64,000 bases of DNA, taken from assembly GCF_026460885.1 (NCBI RefSeq), contig NZ_JAOVZW010000018.1, positions 114,185-178,184 of the forward strand, written 5' to 3'. Of this stretch, positions 17,396-27,016 are shown piece after piece. The position numbers were made by a program, and so were the translations under genes. Numbering within the stretch: position 1 is the first letter of the stretch; each line of letters starts with the position of its first letter. The stretch is from Chryseobacterium formosum. Lineage in GTDB: Bacteria > Bacteroidota > Bacteroidia > Flavobacteriales > Weeksellaceae. Under the pieces are notes generated by a model. The model searched no databases. It had not been told where the DNA came from and worked only from the letters and a program-made list of their open reading frames with translations.

Positions 17396-19129
17396 TTAAT
17401 CATTTTCTCGGAGAATAAAACTAAATATACTACCATTACCCATCTTACTTTCAACCGTAATAGTTCCACCCTGCGATTCTATAAACTCTTTACTTATGCT
17501 CAAACCTAAACCGGTTCCTTCCGTCTGAGTTTCGGGAATACGAAAATATCGGGTGAATATCTGTTTTAAATACTGCTCTTCAATTCCCGAACCTTGATCT
17601 ACAACCGAAAATTTAACTTTATTGAAATCTATTTTCTCTACTTTAATAGTAATATTTGATTTCTCAAAAGAATATCGAATGGCATTAGATACCAGATTAT
17701 TAAGAACCCAAAGTGTTTTATCTTCATCAGCCGAGATTGTGGTTAATTGAGAATCTATTTCCGTAGTAATGCTAATTTCTTTTTTATCCGCAGCAGATTT
17801 ATTGGTATTTACGACTTCCTGAATAAGAGCATTTATTTCAAACGGATGAATGTTAAGTTGTGTAACTCCGGTTTCTAATTGGGCTAAATTCAATAATTCT
17901 CCGGTAATCTTTAATAACCTCATCGCATCATCACCTATGCCATGTAAAAGCTTTTGCTGTTCTTCGTTCAGGCTTCCAATTTTTTCATTTTCTAATAATT
18001 GCAGCCCCATTTGTATCGAAGAAATAGGTGTTTTAAATTCATGAGAAACGGTACCGATAAAACGTGTTTTTGCTAAATCGAGCTCTTTAAAAGGAGTAAT
18101 ATTTCTTAACATAATAACCTGACCAATAAAGCGGCTTTCTTCTTCTCCGGTAGGAATTACATTAATATCAACAATATCTTTTTCGAAATAATTTTCTTTT
18201 CCCTCTACATATATTTTTAAAGCTTCAGATGCGTCTTTTTTTGATTCCGGATCTATGATTTCTTTAATTAAAGTTCTTATTAAATCATTGCTCACAGCAA
18301 CATCCTGAATCTGCTTACCAACAAAATCTACTCTTTTTAAGCCTGAAATTTTCAATGCTTCATCATTTACAAAAAGAACTTTACGGTTTTCATCAATCCC
18401 GATTACGGCATCATGCATATTATCAATAAGGGTTTCAATGCGTTTTTTTCCTTTTAAAATTTTATCGATTCTGCTTTCCGAATATTCCTGTAATTTCTCT
18501 GCCATCGTGTTGAAAGAACGAGCCAATTCTCCAAATTCACTATTTCCTTCAAATCTTACTCTTTCTTTATAATTCTGTTTTGCTATCTGATGAATACTTG
18601 AAGTAAGTTCTCGTATTGGATTCGCAATATTGGCAGGAAGATTCACCATGAGAATAAAAGCAACTAAAAAACACAATATTCCTACAACCGAAATGACGGC
18701 AATTGCATTTTGTGCAGTAGAATTTGCAACACTACTTTTGAGCTGAATGGCACTCATATTTAACTGCATTAATTCTGTAATATCCTTGCGAATAGAAGAC
18801 TGCAGATTAAGGCTATTTTTGTCTCTTTTAAGCTCTAAGAAATGATTTTGAATGTTTTGAGTGGTTTCTTTTTCTCCGGCTTCTGTAATATTTTGAGATT
18901 GCAGATTGAGGTTTTTTTGAAATTCTAAAATTGCAAGAGGATCTGTATTGATTTCTTCGAGTGCCAAAAGCATATTTCGGGAATACTGCAACGTATTGTA
19001 ATTGGCAACCAAAATATTTTGCGTGTCTTTTTTAAGCTGATAAATAAACCATCCTCCCAAAGAAGACAGTATTATAATCATTAAAAACAGCAGTCCGACA
19101 CCTGCATTAAGTTTTGCTTTTATTTTCAT
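17396..19129 (-). CDS. HAMP/PAS sensor histidine kinase (kinase half of a split KdpD)
   Basis: The 577-aa protein has a transmembrane helix at 9-31 and a second at about 140-165 enclosing a helical sensor region. HAMP lies at about 168-222 (NPIRELTSSIHQI), PAS at about 230-345 (IDNMHDAVIGIDENRKVLFV), HisKA with the phosphoacceptor in GTVSHEFKTPISS, and an HATPase domain (NNLVSNAIRYS, VVDQGSGI, TEGTGLGLSISKEF). Its start overlaps the stop of the upstream KdpD-like gene (TGATG), implying translational coupling. That gene supplies the KdpD/Usp sensor domains this kinase lacks. Output probably goes to a response regulator encoded elsewhere; the nearest is the sigma-54 activator upstream of the operon. 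Confidence 0.88.
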   Translation of the reverse strand: MKIKAKLNAGVGLLFLMIIILSSLGGWFIYQLKKDTQNILVANYNTLQYSRNMLLALEEINTDPLAILEFQKNLNLQSQNITEAGEKETTQNIQNHFLELKRDKNSLNLQSSIRKDITELMQLNMSAIQLKSSVANSTAQNAIAVISVVGILCFLVAFILMVNLPANIANPIRELTSSIHQIAKQNYKERVRFEGNSEFGELARSFNTMAEKLQEYSESRIDKILKGKKRIETLIDNMHDAVIGIDENRKVLFVNDEALKISGLKRVDFVGKQIQDVAVSNDLIRTLIKEIIDPESKKDASEALKIYVEGKENYFEKDIVDINVIPTGEEESRFIGQVIMLRNITPFKELDLAKTRFIGTVSHEFKTPISSIQMGLQLLENEKIGSLNEEQQKLLHGIGDDAMRLLKITGELLNLAQLETGVTQLNIHPFEINALIQEVVNTNKSAADKKEISITTEIDSQLTTISADEDKTLWVLNNLVSNAIRYSFEKSNITIKVEKIDFNKVKFSVVDQGSGIEEQYLKQIFTRYFRIPETQTEGTGLGLSISKEFIESQGGTITVESKMGNGSIFSFILREND

Positions 19130-20253
19130 CAGGACAAAATTACTAAATCTACGTTTTGCTTTGAAAGTCTTTTTAATAATGAATTAAATGTATCTGTTGC
19201 CAATATAATCCTCCAAATATCCAAATGTGGTTTACCAATACATACCGTTGTAATGTTTCTTTCATCACATTGTTCCATGATAGACAGCGCTATGTTTTTG
19301 CTCTCAATTCTGATAATTTCAGCACCGAGTTCCGTCGCTAATTTAAAATTGTTTATTAAATATCTCTGTTTACTCAACGGAATTTTGTCTGATGATTCTC
19401 TTGGAACCTGAACATACAAAAGAAACCACTGACTGTTGTAATAATTCGCCAGTCTTGCGGTTTTTCGAATGACATTTTTGGCTGTTTTTTCATTTGAACT
19501 GATACAGGCAAGAAATCTTTCTTTTTTTAAACTTTTACCAATTGTAATGTCTGATTCAACTTTTCGGGTGACTTGTGACGCTACTTCTTTTAAAGCCAAT
19601 TCACGAAGCTGTAAAATATTTTCATTTTTAAAGAAATTACTCAGAGCAGACTGGATTTTACTGCTATCGTAAATTTTTCCTTCCTTCAATCTCGCAATTA
19701 ACTCATCGGCTGTAAGGTCAATGTTGACGACTTCATCCGCAACCGCAAGTATGGTGTCCGGAATTCTCTCAGCTACTTCTACTCCGGTAACTGCTTTAAC
19801 CTCATCATTAAGACTTTCTATATGCTGAATATTAACCGCACTGATTACATTGATTCCCGCATCCAAAATATCCATTACATCCTGCCATCTTTTTTTATTT
19901 TTGCTCCCTTCAATATTCGTATGAGCGAGTTCATCAACAATCACAATTTCAGGACGGAGGATAAGAATTGCAGGAACGTCTAGCTCTTCCAACTCTTTTC
20001 CTTTGTAAAAAAGTTTTCTTCTGGGAATAACAGGTAAACCCTCCAGTAAACTGTGGGTTTCTTTTCTGTTGTGGGTTTCTACATACCCTATTTTCACGTC
20101 GATTCCGTTTTGTAAAAGAACATGAGCTTCCTGTAGCATTCTGTACGTTTTACCTACGCCTGCGCTCATTCCAATATAAATCTTGAGTTTTCCTCTTTTA
20201 GATTGATTAATGAGATGCAAAAAATCTTCTGCTGATTTTCTTGGTTCTTCCAT
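19129..20253 (-). CDS. kdpD: KdpD N-terminal sensor protein (KdpD + Usp domains only)
   Basis: The 374-aa protein matches the cytoplasmic N-terminus of KdpD. It has Walker A GMSAGVGKTYRMLQEA, IGYVETHNRKET, Walker B IVIVDELAHTNIEGS, and a universal-stress-protein-like domain at about 245-374. Classical KdpD (about 900 aa) continues into four membrane helices and a kinase; these are absent here and a separate histidine kinase starts at the overlapping next codon. The family senses K+ limitation and ionic conditions; the Usp domain of some KdpDs binds c-di-AMP, which cannot be verified here. It lies downstream of kdpFABC and the barrel gene in the same direction. Confidence 0.88.
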   Translation of the reverse strand: MEEPRKSAEDFLHLINQSKRGKLKIYIGMSAGVGKTYRMLQEAHVLLQNGIDVKIGYVETHNRKETHSLLEGLPVIPRRKLFYKGKELEELDVPAILILRPEIVIVDELAHTNIEGSKNKKRWQDVMDILDAGINVISAVNIQHIESLNDEVKAVTGVEVAERIPDTILAVADEVVNIDLTADELIARLKEGKIYDSSKIQSALSNFFKNENILQLRELALKEVASQVTRKVESDITIGKSLKKERFLACISSNEKTAKNVIRKTARLANYYNSQWFLLYVQVPRESSDKIPLSKQRYLINNFKLATELGAEIIRIESKNIALSIMEQCDERNITTVCIGKPHLDIWRIILATDTFNSLLKRLSKQNVDLVILS

Positions 20254-20384
20254 TGTTTAAAAAATAAAATCCGTCGGAAAGTTTTTATAAAGCACTTAAT
20301 TTCAAATGGACTTAAAATACTTTTCTAACTATTACACGAATGCTGAATAAATTACTTTCCTTCGGATTTATAAATAATCATTTA

Positions 20385-21761
20385 TTAAAGTCTGAAAATC
20401 ATCGCTGCAGTAATACGGTTGTCAGATTTTCTAAGATCAGGTCTCCAAGTATCGGTAGGAGTATCTATCCATCCATCGGGACTTGTTGTTCCTTCAGGAC
20501 CGGCAAAATAAGGAATGTTGCTGCTTCTATATCCGTATTCCAAACGGAAAGTAAAAAACTGATTAGGCATCCAATCAAAAGTAAGAGTTCCTTGTAATGC
20601 GGTCAATCTTTTTCCATCTGCCAAAGCATCGTTGAAATCATTATTAGCAACAGGAGAAGGAGAAAATGCCAAATAAGCTCCCGGATTTGAAACAATATCC
20701 CCACGAAGAGTTACTGCATATTGATTTTTATTAAACCAGACTCTGTTTGCCAATGATGTTCCGAGCATATAATTGTTTTTTGATGAAATACCTCCACCTG
20801 ACTGAAAACCATAATGGTTATTCAAACTGAATGCTGCCTGAGAAATACCTTCGCTATCTCTGTTGTTGTAATATCTTGCCACAATACTGTTGTCATGGTG
20901 AAAACGTCTTACTCCCGGATTATTTCGGGTATCTTTTCCATTCAGGTAAAAATTTGCAACCAACTGAAGGTTTTCATTAGGTCTGTAGTAAGTTGAACTT
21001 CCAAATCCTAAACCTTTGTTCCATGAATTATAAGATTGCCATCCGTTTAAAATCCAGATTTCCTGTTTCAATTTTTTTGAAGGATACATCTGAACTCTCG
21101 CTCCCTGAAAGTAGAATGGCGTAAAATCACACGGAAGACTTCTTTGGTAATTCCAGTTTTCATTCAGAACATAACTTTCCAAACCAATGTAACTCATAAA
21201 CATACCTGCTTCAACGTTCAATCCGTGCATTACATTAAAATGATATCCTGCAGCAGCTTCACGAATGTATTTAAGATTATTGATATTGGTGTTACGACCA
21301 TGACCTGTACTTCCATCCAAATCCTGTACAATAGACCCCATTTGTCCGAATTGCAGCCAAAGTCGTCCGATAATATTTTTGTAATTGGTTTCGACTCCCA
21401 AACTTGCCATGTTAATGGTTACTTCATTTGATCTTCCTATCGCTGATGAAATAGTGTGCGTATTATCTTTTGGCTGATGAAAATTATGATTATAGTATGC
21501 ATCAACATAAGCTACAGCGGTAAGTATTGTCTCGCCGCTTTTATCTTTTAAAGTTAAAGGATAGTCTGTTTGGCGGTTTTGTCCATTAATCCATGAAAGG
21601 TCATATCCTTCAAAAGGAATTTTTGAAATCGGTTTTATTGAATCTTGAGAGATATTCGAAATTTTCAGACTGTCTTTCTCAATATTTTGAGCTTTCACAG
21701 CATAAGAATTCAGCCCAATAAGAGCAATTACCATTAATGGTTTAGTAAATGATGATTTCAT
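20385..21761 (-). CDS. outer-membrane beta-barrel porin of the BBP2 (OmpL-like) type, kdp-linked
   Basis: The 458-aa protein has a signal peptide (ending SYAVKAQ) and an alternating, aromatic-rich beta-barrel sequence ending in phenylalanine-containing strand FRL (TAAMIFRL), a typical outer-membrane C-terminus. Phrases such as YVDAYYNHNFHQPKDNTH and RLWLQFGQMGSIVQDLDG resemble the BBP2 family of Bacteroidota. It lies 32 bp downstream of kdpC and upstream of kdpD on the same strand, so it is probably co-expressed with the K+ pump. A role in letting K+ cross the outer membrane at low supply is inference. Confidence 0.75.
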   Translation of the reverse strand: MKSSFTKPLMVIALIGLNSYAVKAQNIEKDSLKISNISQDSIKPISKIPFEGYDLSWINGQNRQTDYPLTLKDKSGETILTAVAYVDAYYNHNFHQPKDNTHTISSAIGRSNEVTINMASLGVETNYKNIIGRLWLQFGQMGSIVQDLDGSTGHGRNTNINNLKYIREAAAGYHFNVMHGLNVEAGMFMSYIGLESYVLNENWNYQRSLPCDFTPFYFQGARVQMYPSKKLKQEIWILNGWQSYNSWNKGLGFGSSTYYRPNENLQLVANFYLNGKDTRNNPGVRRFHHDNSIVARYYNNRDSEGISQAAFSLNNHYGFQSGGGISSKNNYMLGTSLANRVWFNKNQYAVTLRGDIVSNPGAYLAFSPSPVANNDFNDALADGKRLTALQGTLTFDWMPNQFFTFRLEYGYRSSNIPYFAGPEGTTSPDGWIDTPTDTWRPDLRKSDNRITAAMIFRL

Positions 21762-21793
21762 TATGTTTTAGATATAATTTAAGTTTTAATAAT

Positions 21794-22354
21794 TTATTTA
21801 AGTTCGTCCAGTGCAAGATTGAGTTTAAGGACATTTATTTTTTCAGGACCAAATAATCCTAACAAGGGTTTTTCTGTTTGCGAAGCAATTAAATCCATAA
21901 TCTGATCTTCTCTGATTCTTCTAGCTAAAGCAATTCGTTTCACCTGTATTTTAGCACCTTGCAGAGATATATCAGGATCTAGACCGCTTCCGCTTGCCGT
22001 AATTAAATCTACAGGAACTTCCGCTCTTTTCAAACTTGGATTTTTCATTAATAAAGTATCTAACCGTTTCTCAACATCCTTTAGATATTCTTTATTTGAT
22101 GGACCTTTATTACTTCCGCCTGATCCCGCTGAATTGTATGCAACAGCTGAAGGTCTAGACCAAAAATATTTATCCTGAGAAAATGACTGACCTATATTTG
22201 TATAATAAGTTTTATTACCTGATTGTATTAAATCGCCTTTGCCTTTGGAAGGAAATAGCTGTGCAAAACCCCAGATTATTGCTGGATAAATCACCGCAAA
22301 AAGTACGATACACAAACCCGTAAGTTTTATAGCTGGAAAAATTTGTTGTTTCAT
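21794..22354 (-). CDS. kdpC: K+-transporting ATPase subunit C (KdpC)
   Basis: From the Met at 22354 (MKQQIFPAIKL) the product is 186 aa, the usual KdpC length; an in-frame Met at 22438 would add 28 unlikely residues. It has a single N-terminal membrane helix (GLCIVLFAVIYPAIIWGFAQ), then motifs typical of KdpC: SFSQDKYFWSRPSA, VPVDLITASGSGLDPDIS, ARRIREDQIMDLI. KdpC is the inner-membrane subunit that stabilises KdpAB and helps nucleotide binding. It follows kdpB closely. Confidence 0.95.
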   Translation of the reverse strand: MKQQIFPAIKLTGLCIVLFAVIYPAIIWGFAQLFPSKGKGDLIQSGNKTYYTNIGQSFSQDKYFWSRPSAVAYNSAGSGGSNKGPSNKEYLKDVEKRLDTLLMKNPSLKRAEVPVDLITASGSGLDPDISLQGAKIQVKRIALARRIREDQIMDLIASQTEKPLLGLFGPEKINVLKLNLALDELK

Positions 22355-22447
22355 GAGAATGAAATTTATTGGGCAAAGAGCAGGAAGAGAGTCGAAAAAG
22401 TTAATTTTTATGTCCAAAAAAATCCTTCCTGTCTTCACCTTAATTGT

Positions 22448-24457
22448 TTAAAAAAATAATGAGACGATAATATCAATGATTTTTATTCCGATAAAAGGAA
22501 TGATAACACCACCCAATCCGAAAATCAGTAGATTTCTTCTCAGAAGTGCCGAAGCACCAATCGGTTTGTATGCAACACCTTTTAAAGCTAAAGGAATGAG
22601 AATAGGAATAATTACAGCATTAAAAATAACTGCTGATAAAATGGCTGTTTCCGGACTGTGAAGATTCATAATATTTAAACCTTGCAAAGCTGGAATTGCA
22701 GTGATAAATAAAGCTGGTATAATGGCAAAATATTTCGCAACATCATTCGCAATACTGAATGTCGTCAATGTTCCTCTTGTCATCAACAATTGTTTTCCTA
22801 TTTCTACAACTTCAATCAGTTTTGTAGGATCATTATCGAGGTCAACCATATTTCCGGCTTCTTTTGCTGCTTGAGTTCCGCTGTTCATTGCAACACCAAC
22901 ATCTGCTTGAGCTAATGCAGGAGCATCATTTGTTCCGTCACCCATCATCGCTACCAATCGACCGTCGTTTTGTTCTTTTTTGATGTAATTCATCTTGTCC
23001 TCCGGTTTTGCTTCAGCGATAAAATCGTCCACTCCCGCTTTTTCGGCAATAAATTTTGCAGTCAAAGGATTATCTCCGGTAACCATTACTGTTTTGATTC
23101 CCATTTTTCTTAACCGGTCAAAACGCTCACTGATTCCTGGTTTGATAATATCCTGAAGTTCTACAACTCCTAAAGCTTTTTCGTTTTCTGAAACAACTAG
23201 TGGAGTTCCACCATTCTGAGAAATCTGTTTGACTATTTCTTCAATTTCTAAAGGAAAAATATTGCCTGCATCGGTTACGATTTTTCGGATGGCGTCGGTA
23301 GCTCCTTTACGAATTCTGATGTTATCATAATCAATTCCTGAACTTCTGGTTTCAGCCGTAAACTGAATAAACTGCGGATCATTAATTTCATAGCTCAAAG
23401 GATTAATTCCCGCCAATTCTATAATTGATTTTCCTTCAGGAGTTTCGTCTGACATTGAACTGAGAACAGCTGCTTTAATCAAATTATTTTCATCTACGTC
23501 ATTTGCGGTGTGAAAATGAGTAGCTTTTCTATTTCCTATGGTTATTGTTCCGGTTTTATCTAAAAGAAGCACGTCAATATCTCCCGCAGTTTCTACCGCT
23601 CTTCCGCTTTTTGTAATAACGTTGGCTCGTAAAGCTCTGTCCATTCCTGCAATTCCAATTGCAGATAATAACCCGCCAATTGTTGTTGGAATCAGACATA
23701 CAAAAAGTGAAATAAATGATGCTATGGTAATACTTACATTGGCGTATTCTGCAAATGGTCTTAAAGTAATACAGACAATGATAAAGACCAATGTAAAGCC
23801 TGCCAATAAAATGGTTAAAGCAATTTCATTGGGTGTTTTTTGTCTTGAAGCGCCTTCTACCAATGCAATCATCTTATCTAAAAAACTTTCACCTGGCTGA
23901 GTGGTCACTTTTACAGTTATTTTGTCTGACAAAACTTTTGTTCCACCAGTTACAGAACTTTTATCACCACCTGCTTCACGAATAACCGGAGCTGATTCTC
24001 CCGTGATGGCACTTTCGTCAATTGTTGCAAGACCTTCAATAATTTCTCCGTCAGATGGAATAATGTCACCACTTTCACAAACGAAAATATCTCCTTTCTG
24101 AAGTTTTGATGATGAAATAAGCTGTCCATCCCGAAGTTTAGCAGGCGTTTCTTCTCTTGTTTTACGCAGACTGTCTGCCTGAGCTTTCCCTCTCGCTTCT
24201 GCAATTGCCTCTGCAAAATTTCCAAAAAGTACAGTCAATAAAAGGATGATGAGAACTACAAAATTATAAGAGAAGCTACCTTGCGACTGTTCTCCTGTTA
24301 AAATCCAAATATTCACAAAAAACATTACCAATGTTCCCAACCATACAAGAAACATGACCGGATTTTTAATCATCAGCTTAGGATTCAGTTTCACAAAAGA
24401 CTGTATTAATGCTTCCTGCATTAAGTCTTTCTGAAATAATGATTTATTATTATTCAT
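22448..24457 (-). CDS. kdpB: K+-transporting P-type ATPase subunit B (KdpB)
   Basis: The 669-aa P-type ATPase has the actuator motif AITGESAPV, phosphorylation motif [14 protein letters not shown], and hinge motif [18 protein letters not shown]. Membrane helices flank these (NIWILTGE region, [20 protein letters not shown], and the C-terminal helices after [13 protein letters not shown]). It hydrolyses ATP to drive K+ through KdpA at micromolar K+. Length and motifs are normal. It starts 18 bp after the kdpA stop, consistent with one transcript. Confidence 0.97.
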   Translation of the reverse strand: MNNNKSLFQKDLMQEALIQSFVKLNPKLMIKNPVMFLVWLGTLVMFFVNIWILTGEQSQGSFSYNFVVLIILLLTVLFGNFAEAIAEARGKAQADSLRKTREETPAKLRDGQLISSSKLQKGDIFVCESGDIIPSDGEIIEGLATIDESAITGESAPVIREAGGDKSSVTGGTKVLSDKITVKVTTQPGESFLDKMIALVEGASRQKTPNEIALTILLAGFTLVFIIVCITLRPFAEYANVSITIASFISLFVCLIPTTIGGLLSAIGIAGMDRALRANVITKSGRAVETAGDIDVLLLDKTGTITIGNRKATHFHTANDVDENNLIKAAVLSSMSDETPEGKSIIELAGINPLSYEINDPQFIQFTAETRSSGIDYDNIRIRKGATDAIRKIVTDAGNIFPLEIEEIVKQISQNGGTPLVVSENEKALGVVELQDIIKPGISERFDRLRKMGIKTVMVTGDNPLTAKFIAEKAGVDDFIAEAKPEDKMNYIKKEQNDGRLVAMMGDGTNDAPALAQADVGVAMNSGTQAAKEAGNMVDLDNDPTKLIEVVEIGKQLLMTRGTLTTFSIANDVAKYFAIIPALFITAIPALQGLNIMNLHSPETAILSAVIFNAVIIPILIPLALKGVAYKPIGASALLRRNLLIFGLGGVIIPFIGIKIIDIIVSLFF

Positions 24458-24475
24458 TTTAATTCTACTAAAATT

Positions 24476-26164
24476 TTAGTTCATTGAAAAATATTCTGCA
24501 ATAGGTCCTAATGCCAATGCAGGAAAGAAAGCCAGTGCCGCAATAATTGCTATGACAGCAAAAACCATAAGCCCGAATGTGGAGGTATCTGTTTTGAGCG
24601 TACCTTCTCCTTCAGGAATATATTTTTTCTGTGCTAATAATCCCGCAATTGCTACCGGACCGATAATGGGCAAGAAACGACCGAGAAGCAGGACAATTCC
24701 GGTAGAAATGTTCCAAAACATATTGTTATCACCCAAACCCTCAAAACCGCTTCCGTTGTTGGCAGCTGAAGAAGTATATTCATAAAGAATTTCACTGAAA
24801 CCGTGAAATCCGGGATTATTTAAAGTAGAGGCTCCAACTTCAGGAAAAGCTGTGGCAATCGCTGCTCCTACCAAAATAAGAAAGGGATGAAAAAGTGCCA
24901 CAATCATTGCAATTTTCATTTCACGGGCTTCAATCTTTTTCCCCATAAATTCGGGAGTACGACCCACCATTAATCCGCTGATAAAAACCGCAAGAATGAT
25001 ATAAATGAAGATATTCAGAATTCCAGCTCCATCACCGCCATAAAAAGCATTAACCATCATTCCTACCATCTGCGTCAAGCCTGAAAGTGGCATCGAGCTA
25101 TCATGCATTGAATTAACAGATCCTGTAGAAATTACGGTCGTAACAATACTCCAAAACCCCGAAGCAGCTGCACCAAAACGGATTTCTTTACCTTCCATTG
25201 CCCCTAAAGAATTATCAATTCCTAAATTTTCAATCAAAGGATTTCCGTTCATTTCCATAATAACAGTGGGAACTGCAAGAAGTAAAAATCCCGCAGTCAT
25301 AACACCAAAAATCATGTACCCGAATTTCTTTTTTCTGATGAAATAACCAAATGCGAAAACCATTGCCATTGGAATTATAAACTGACCAATCATTTCTATC
25401 ATGTTGGTAAAATAGCTTGGGTTTTCCAGTGGATGTGCGCTGTTTGCCCCAAAAAAACCTCCACCATTGGTTCCTAAATGTTTAATCGGAACAAATGCAG
25501 CAACAGGACCTGTGGAAACTTCTACCGACTGACCTTCGAGACTTGTCACTGACTGTTTCCCTTCAAAAGTCATAGGAACTCCCTGAAAAAGAAGAAAAAT
25601 TGCCATCACAATGGATAACGGAAGTAAAATTCTGGTGGATGATTTCAAGGAGTAATCATAGAAATTCCCCAATTTATCTGCTGCTTTTTCACGAAAAGCT
25701 TTAAAAATAACGATTGATGCAGCCATCCCCGTTGCAGCAGATACAAACTGAAGAAACATAAGCCACATCTGCCCAAAATAGCTCATCGCTGTTTCTCCTG
25801 AATAATGCTGTAGATTACAATTAACTAAAAAAGAAATGGCAGTATTAAAGGCAAGATCGGGTGACATATCGGGGTTTCCATCCGGATTGAGTGGAAGCCA
25901 ACTCATATTCATCAGGACAAACATACTTATCAAAAACCATAAAAGATTAATAATCAGTAATGCAGAAAGGTGCTGTTTCCAGCTCATTTCCTTTTCAATA
26001 TCAATTCCGGAAAATTTATAGAAGATTTTTTCTACAGGCTTCAATATCGGATCGAGAAATGTTTTTTCGTTGGAATATACTTTTGCAATATATTTCCCTA
26101 AAGGTATTGCTAATAACAAGGTTATGAGAAACATTGCTACAATACCAAAAATTTCAGTATTCAT
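24476..26164 (-). CDS. kdpA: K+-transporting ATPase subunit A (KdpA)
   Basis: The 562-aa polytopic protein is the K+-binding, channel-like subunit. Visible pore-loop motifs include FLVNCNLQHYSGE, GTNGGGFFGANSAHPLENP, and the later segment GMMVNAFYGGDGAGI. About ten membrane helices can be counted. Length matches the family. It lies downstream of kdpF and of a 39-aa single-helix ORF, and upstream of kdpB. Confidence 0.97.
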   Translation of the reverse strand: MNTEIFGIVAMFLITLLLAIPLGKYIAKVYSNEKTFLDPILKPVEKIFYKFSGIDIEKEMSWKQHLSALLIINLLWFLISMFVLMNMSWLPLNPDGNPDMSPDLAFNTAISFLVNCNLQHYSGETAMSYFGQMWLMFLQFVSAATGMAASIVIFKAFREKAADKLGNFYDYSLKSSTRILLPLSIVMAIFLLFQGVPMTFEGKQSVTSLEGQSVEVSTGPVAAFVPIKHLGTNGGGFFGANSAHPLENPSYFTNMIEMIGQFIIPMAMVFAFGYFIRKKKFGYMIFGVMTAGFLLLAVPTVIMEMNGNPLIENLGIDNSLGAMEGKEIRFGAAASGFWSIVTTVISTGSVNSMHDSSMPLSGLTQMVGMMVNAFYGGDGAGILNIFIYIILAVFISGLMVGRTPEFMGKKIEAREMKIAMIVALFHPFLILVGAAIATAFPEVGASTLNNPGFHGFSEILYEYTSSAANNGSGFEGLGDNNMFWNISTGIVLLLGRFLPIIGPVAIAGLLAQKKYIPEGEGTLKTDTSTFGLMVFAVIAIIAALAFFPALALGPIAEYFSMN

Positions 26165-26171
26165 AGTTCGT

Positions 26172-26291
26172 TTAGCGAATTAATTTAAATTCTTTTACAG
26201 TGATGATTAAATAAAGAAAGCCAACAACAAAGCACATCCAAAAAAGTAAAGTGCCACATTCTTTGATTTTATTTATCGTATTACGCTTCAT
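26172..26291 (-). CDS. small single-helix membrane protein between kdpF and kdpA (39 aa)
   Basis: Translating by hand gives MKRNTINKIKECG followed by a hydrophobic helix (TLLFWMCFVVGFLYLIITV) and a charged tail ending KEFKLIR. It begins 10 bp after the kdpF stop and ends 7 bp before the kdpA start, in the same direction, so the spacing fits an operon gene. It has positive residues on both sides of one helix. It is not KdpF, which lies next to it. Function unknown; a modulator of the Kdp complex is a guess. Confidence 0.6.
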   Translation of the reverse strand: MKRNTINKIKECGTLLFWMCFVVGFLYLIITVKEFKLIR

Positions 26292-26301
26292 TTTGTTGGT
26301 T

Positions 26302-26379
26302 TTAAAATTTTTCAGGTTTTACAAGCACGTAGCACATATAGAAAAAAATGGCTATTGCTGTAATGAATAATAGTGTCAT
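26302..26379 (-). CDS. kdpF: K+-transporting ATPase subunit F (KdpF)
   Basis: A 25-aa peptide, MTLLFITAIAIFFYMCYVLV followed by KPEKF. The single hydrophobic helix and the C-terminal KPEKF are the hallmark of KdpF, a small lipid-like stabiliser of the KdpABC complex. It lies in the expected place upstream of kdpA, separated from it by one further small ORF. Its start is 2 bp from the stop of the upstream 125-aa gene, so translation is probably coupled. Confidence 0.9.
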   Translation of the reverse strand: MTLLFITAIAIFFYMCYVLVKPEKF

Positions 26380-26381
26380 AT

Positions 26382-26759
26382 CTAATATTTTAGTTCTTTA
26401 TCAAGCTTTGATTGTGATGAATGAATTTTTTGAAAATCACCTGGAATTTCCTGATAAAGAAATTTCCATTGTTGAGGTTGAAGGTTTTTTCTCAAACTTT
26501 CAAACGACCTTACGAAAAGGTTTTCTATAATGTATCTTATGTATGAGTTTCCGTTTTTGTAAATCCAGTATATTCGCTTAATTGAAATACTGATTTTCTG
26601 AATCTTAGAATTTTGAGACAGGCTTTTCATATTGTCTATTGCGACCTGTATTATTCCGGGAAAATTGTTCTGTACAGAAAGTTCTGTAATCTCGTTCCGA
26701 ATAGAAGGATAAAACACTTTCATGTATTCTGCTGCGGTTATTCTGTTAATCTCTTTCAA
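26382..26759 (-). CDS. DUF7674-like protein, second paralogue upstream of kdpF
   Basis: The 125-aa soluble protein is a diverged paralogue of the gene at 27017-27376. Both share the pattern of a central I..SI..IY/LY..G segment followed by IEN-[VL]-FV-[YR]-S-[LF]-[DE]-S (here IIENLFVRSFESL). No signal, membrane segment or catalytic motif is seen. I believe the family is DUF7674 but cannot confirm it. It lies directly upstream of kdpF in the same direction, with 2 bp between stop and next start. A cytoplasmic regulator or partner of the Kdp system is inference from position. Confidence 0.65.
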   Translation of the reverse strand: MKEINRITAAEYMKVFYPSIRNEITELSVQNNFPGIIQVAIDNMKSLSQNSKIQKISISIKRIYWIYKNGNSYIRYIIENLFVRSFESLRKNLQPQQWKFLYQEIPGDFQKIHSSQSKLDKELKY

Positions 26760-26773
26760 AACTTTATCCTTTT

Positions 26774-26857
26774 TTAAATTTCATCGAAGTATTCAATAAT
26801 CCGAAAGAACAATGCGAAGAGAAGCAGCCCCAAAATCAATAAAATAATAGTTGTCAT
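26774..26857 (-). CDS. small single-helix membrane protein (27 aa) in kdp leader region
   Basis: The peptide MTTIILLILGLLLFALFF is followed by RIIEYFDEI, one membrane helix plus a short acidic tail. It ends 14 bp before the next gene and starts shortly after the stop of the 44-aa ORF, all in one direction. The compact packing supports translation. It resembles KdpF in size and topology but lacks KPEKF. Function unknown. Confidence 0.55.
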   Translation of the reverse strand: MTTIILLILGLLLFALFFRIIEYFDEI

Positions 26858-26870
26858 GATAGATTTATAA

Positions 26871-27005
26871 TTATTGAATTACTGCCGCTGCTACAAAAAC
26901 ACCTACAATTACGGCGATGTTGATTGTAATAATTTCAAGATTGTGCTTTGTACGAATAGATTTCCATTCTTTCCAGCTTCCGATTTTTCTGATTTTTGAT
27001 TTCAT
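26871..27005 (-). CDS. small membrane protein (44 aa) in kdp leader region
   Basis: The product starts with a strongly basic amphipathic stretch (MKSKIRKIGSWKEWKSIRTK) and ends with one hydrophobic helix (IITINIAVIVGVFVAAAVIQ). It begins 11 bp after the stop of the first DUF7674-like gene and ends 13 bp before the 27-aa ORF. Topology is probably N-in with a C-terminal anchor. No homologue is recalled. The close spacing suggests it belongs to the same transcript. Confidence 0.55.
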   Translation of the reverse strand: MKSKIRKIGSWKEWKSIRTKHNLEIITINIAVIVGVFVAAAVIQ

Positions 27006-27016
27006 ATTTTTAAAAA

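Noticed and set aside
26215..26260. Second sigma-54-like site (TGGCAC-N5-TTTT) within the 39-aa ORF upstream of kdpA
   Set aside because: The essential GC of the -12 element is missing and it lies inside a coding region; probably chance.
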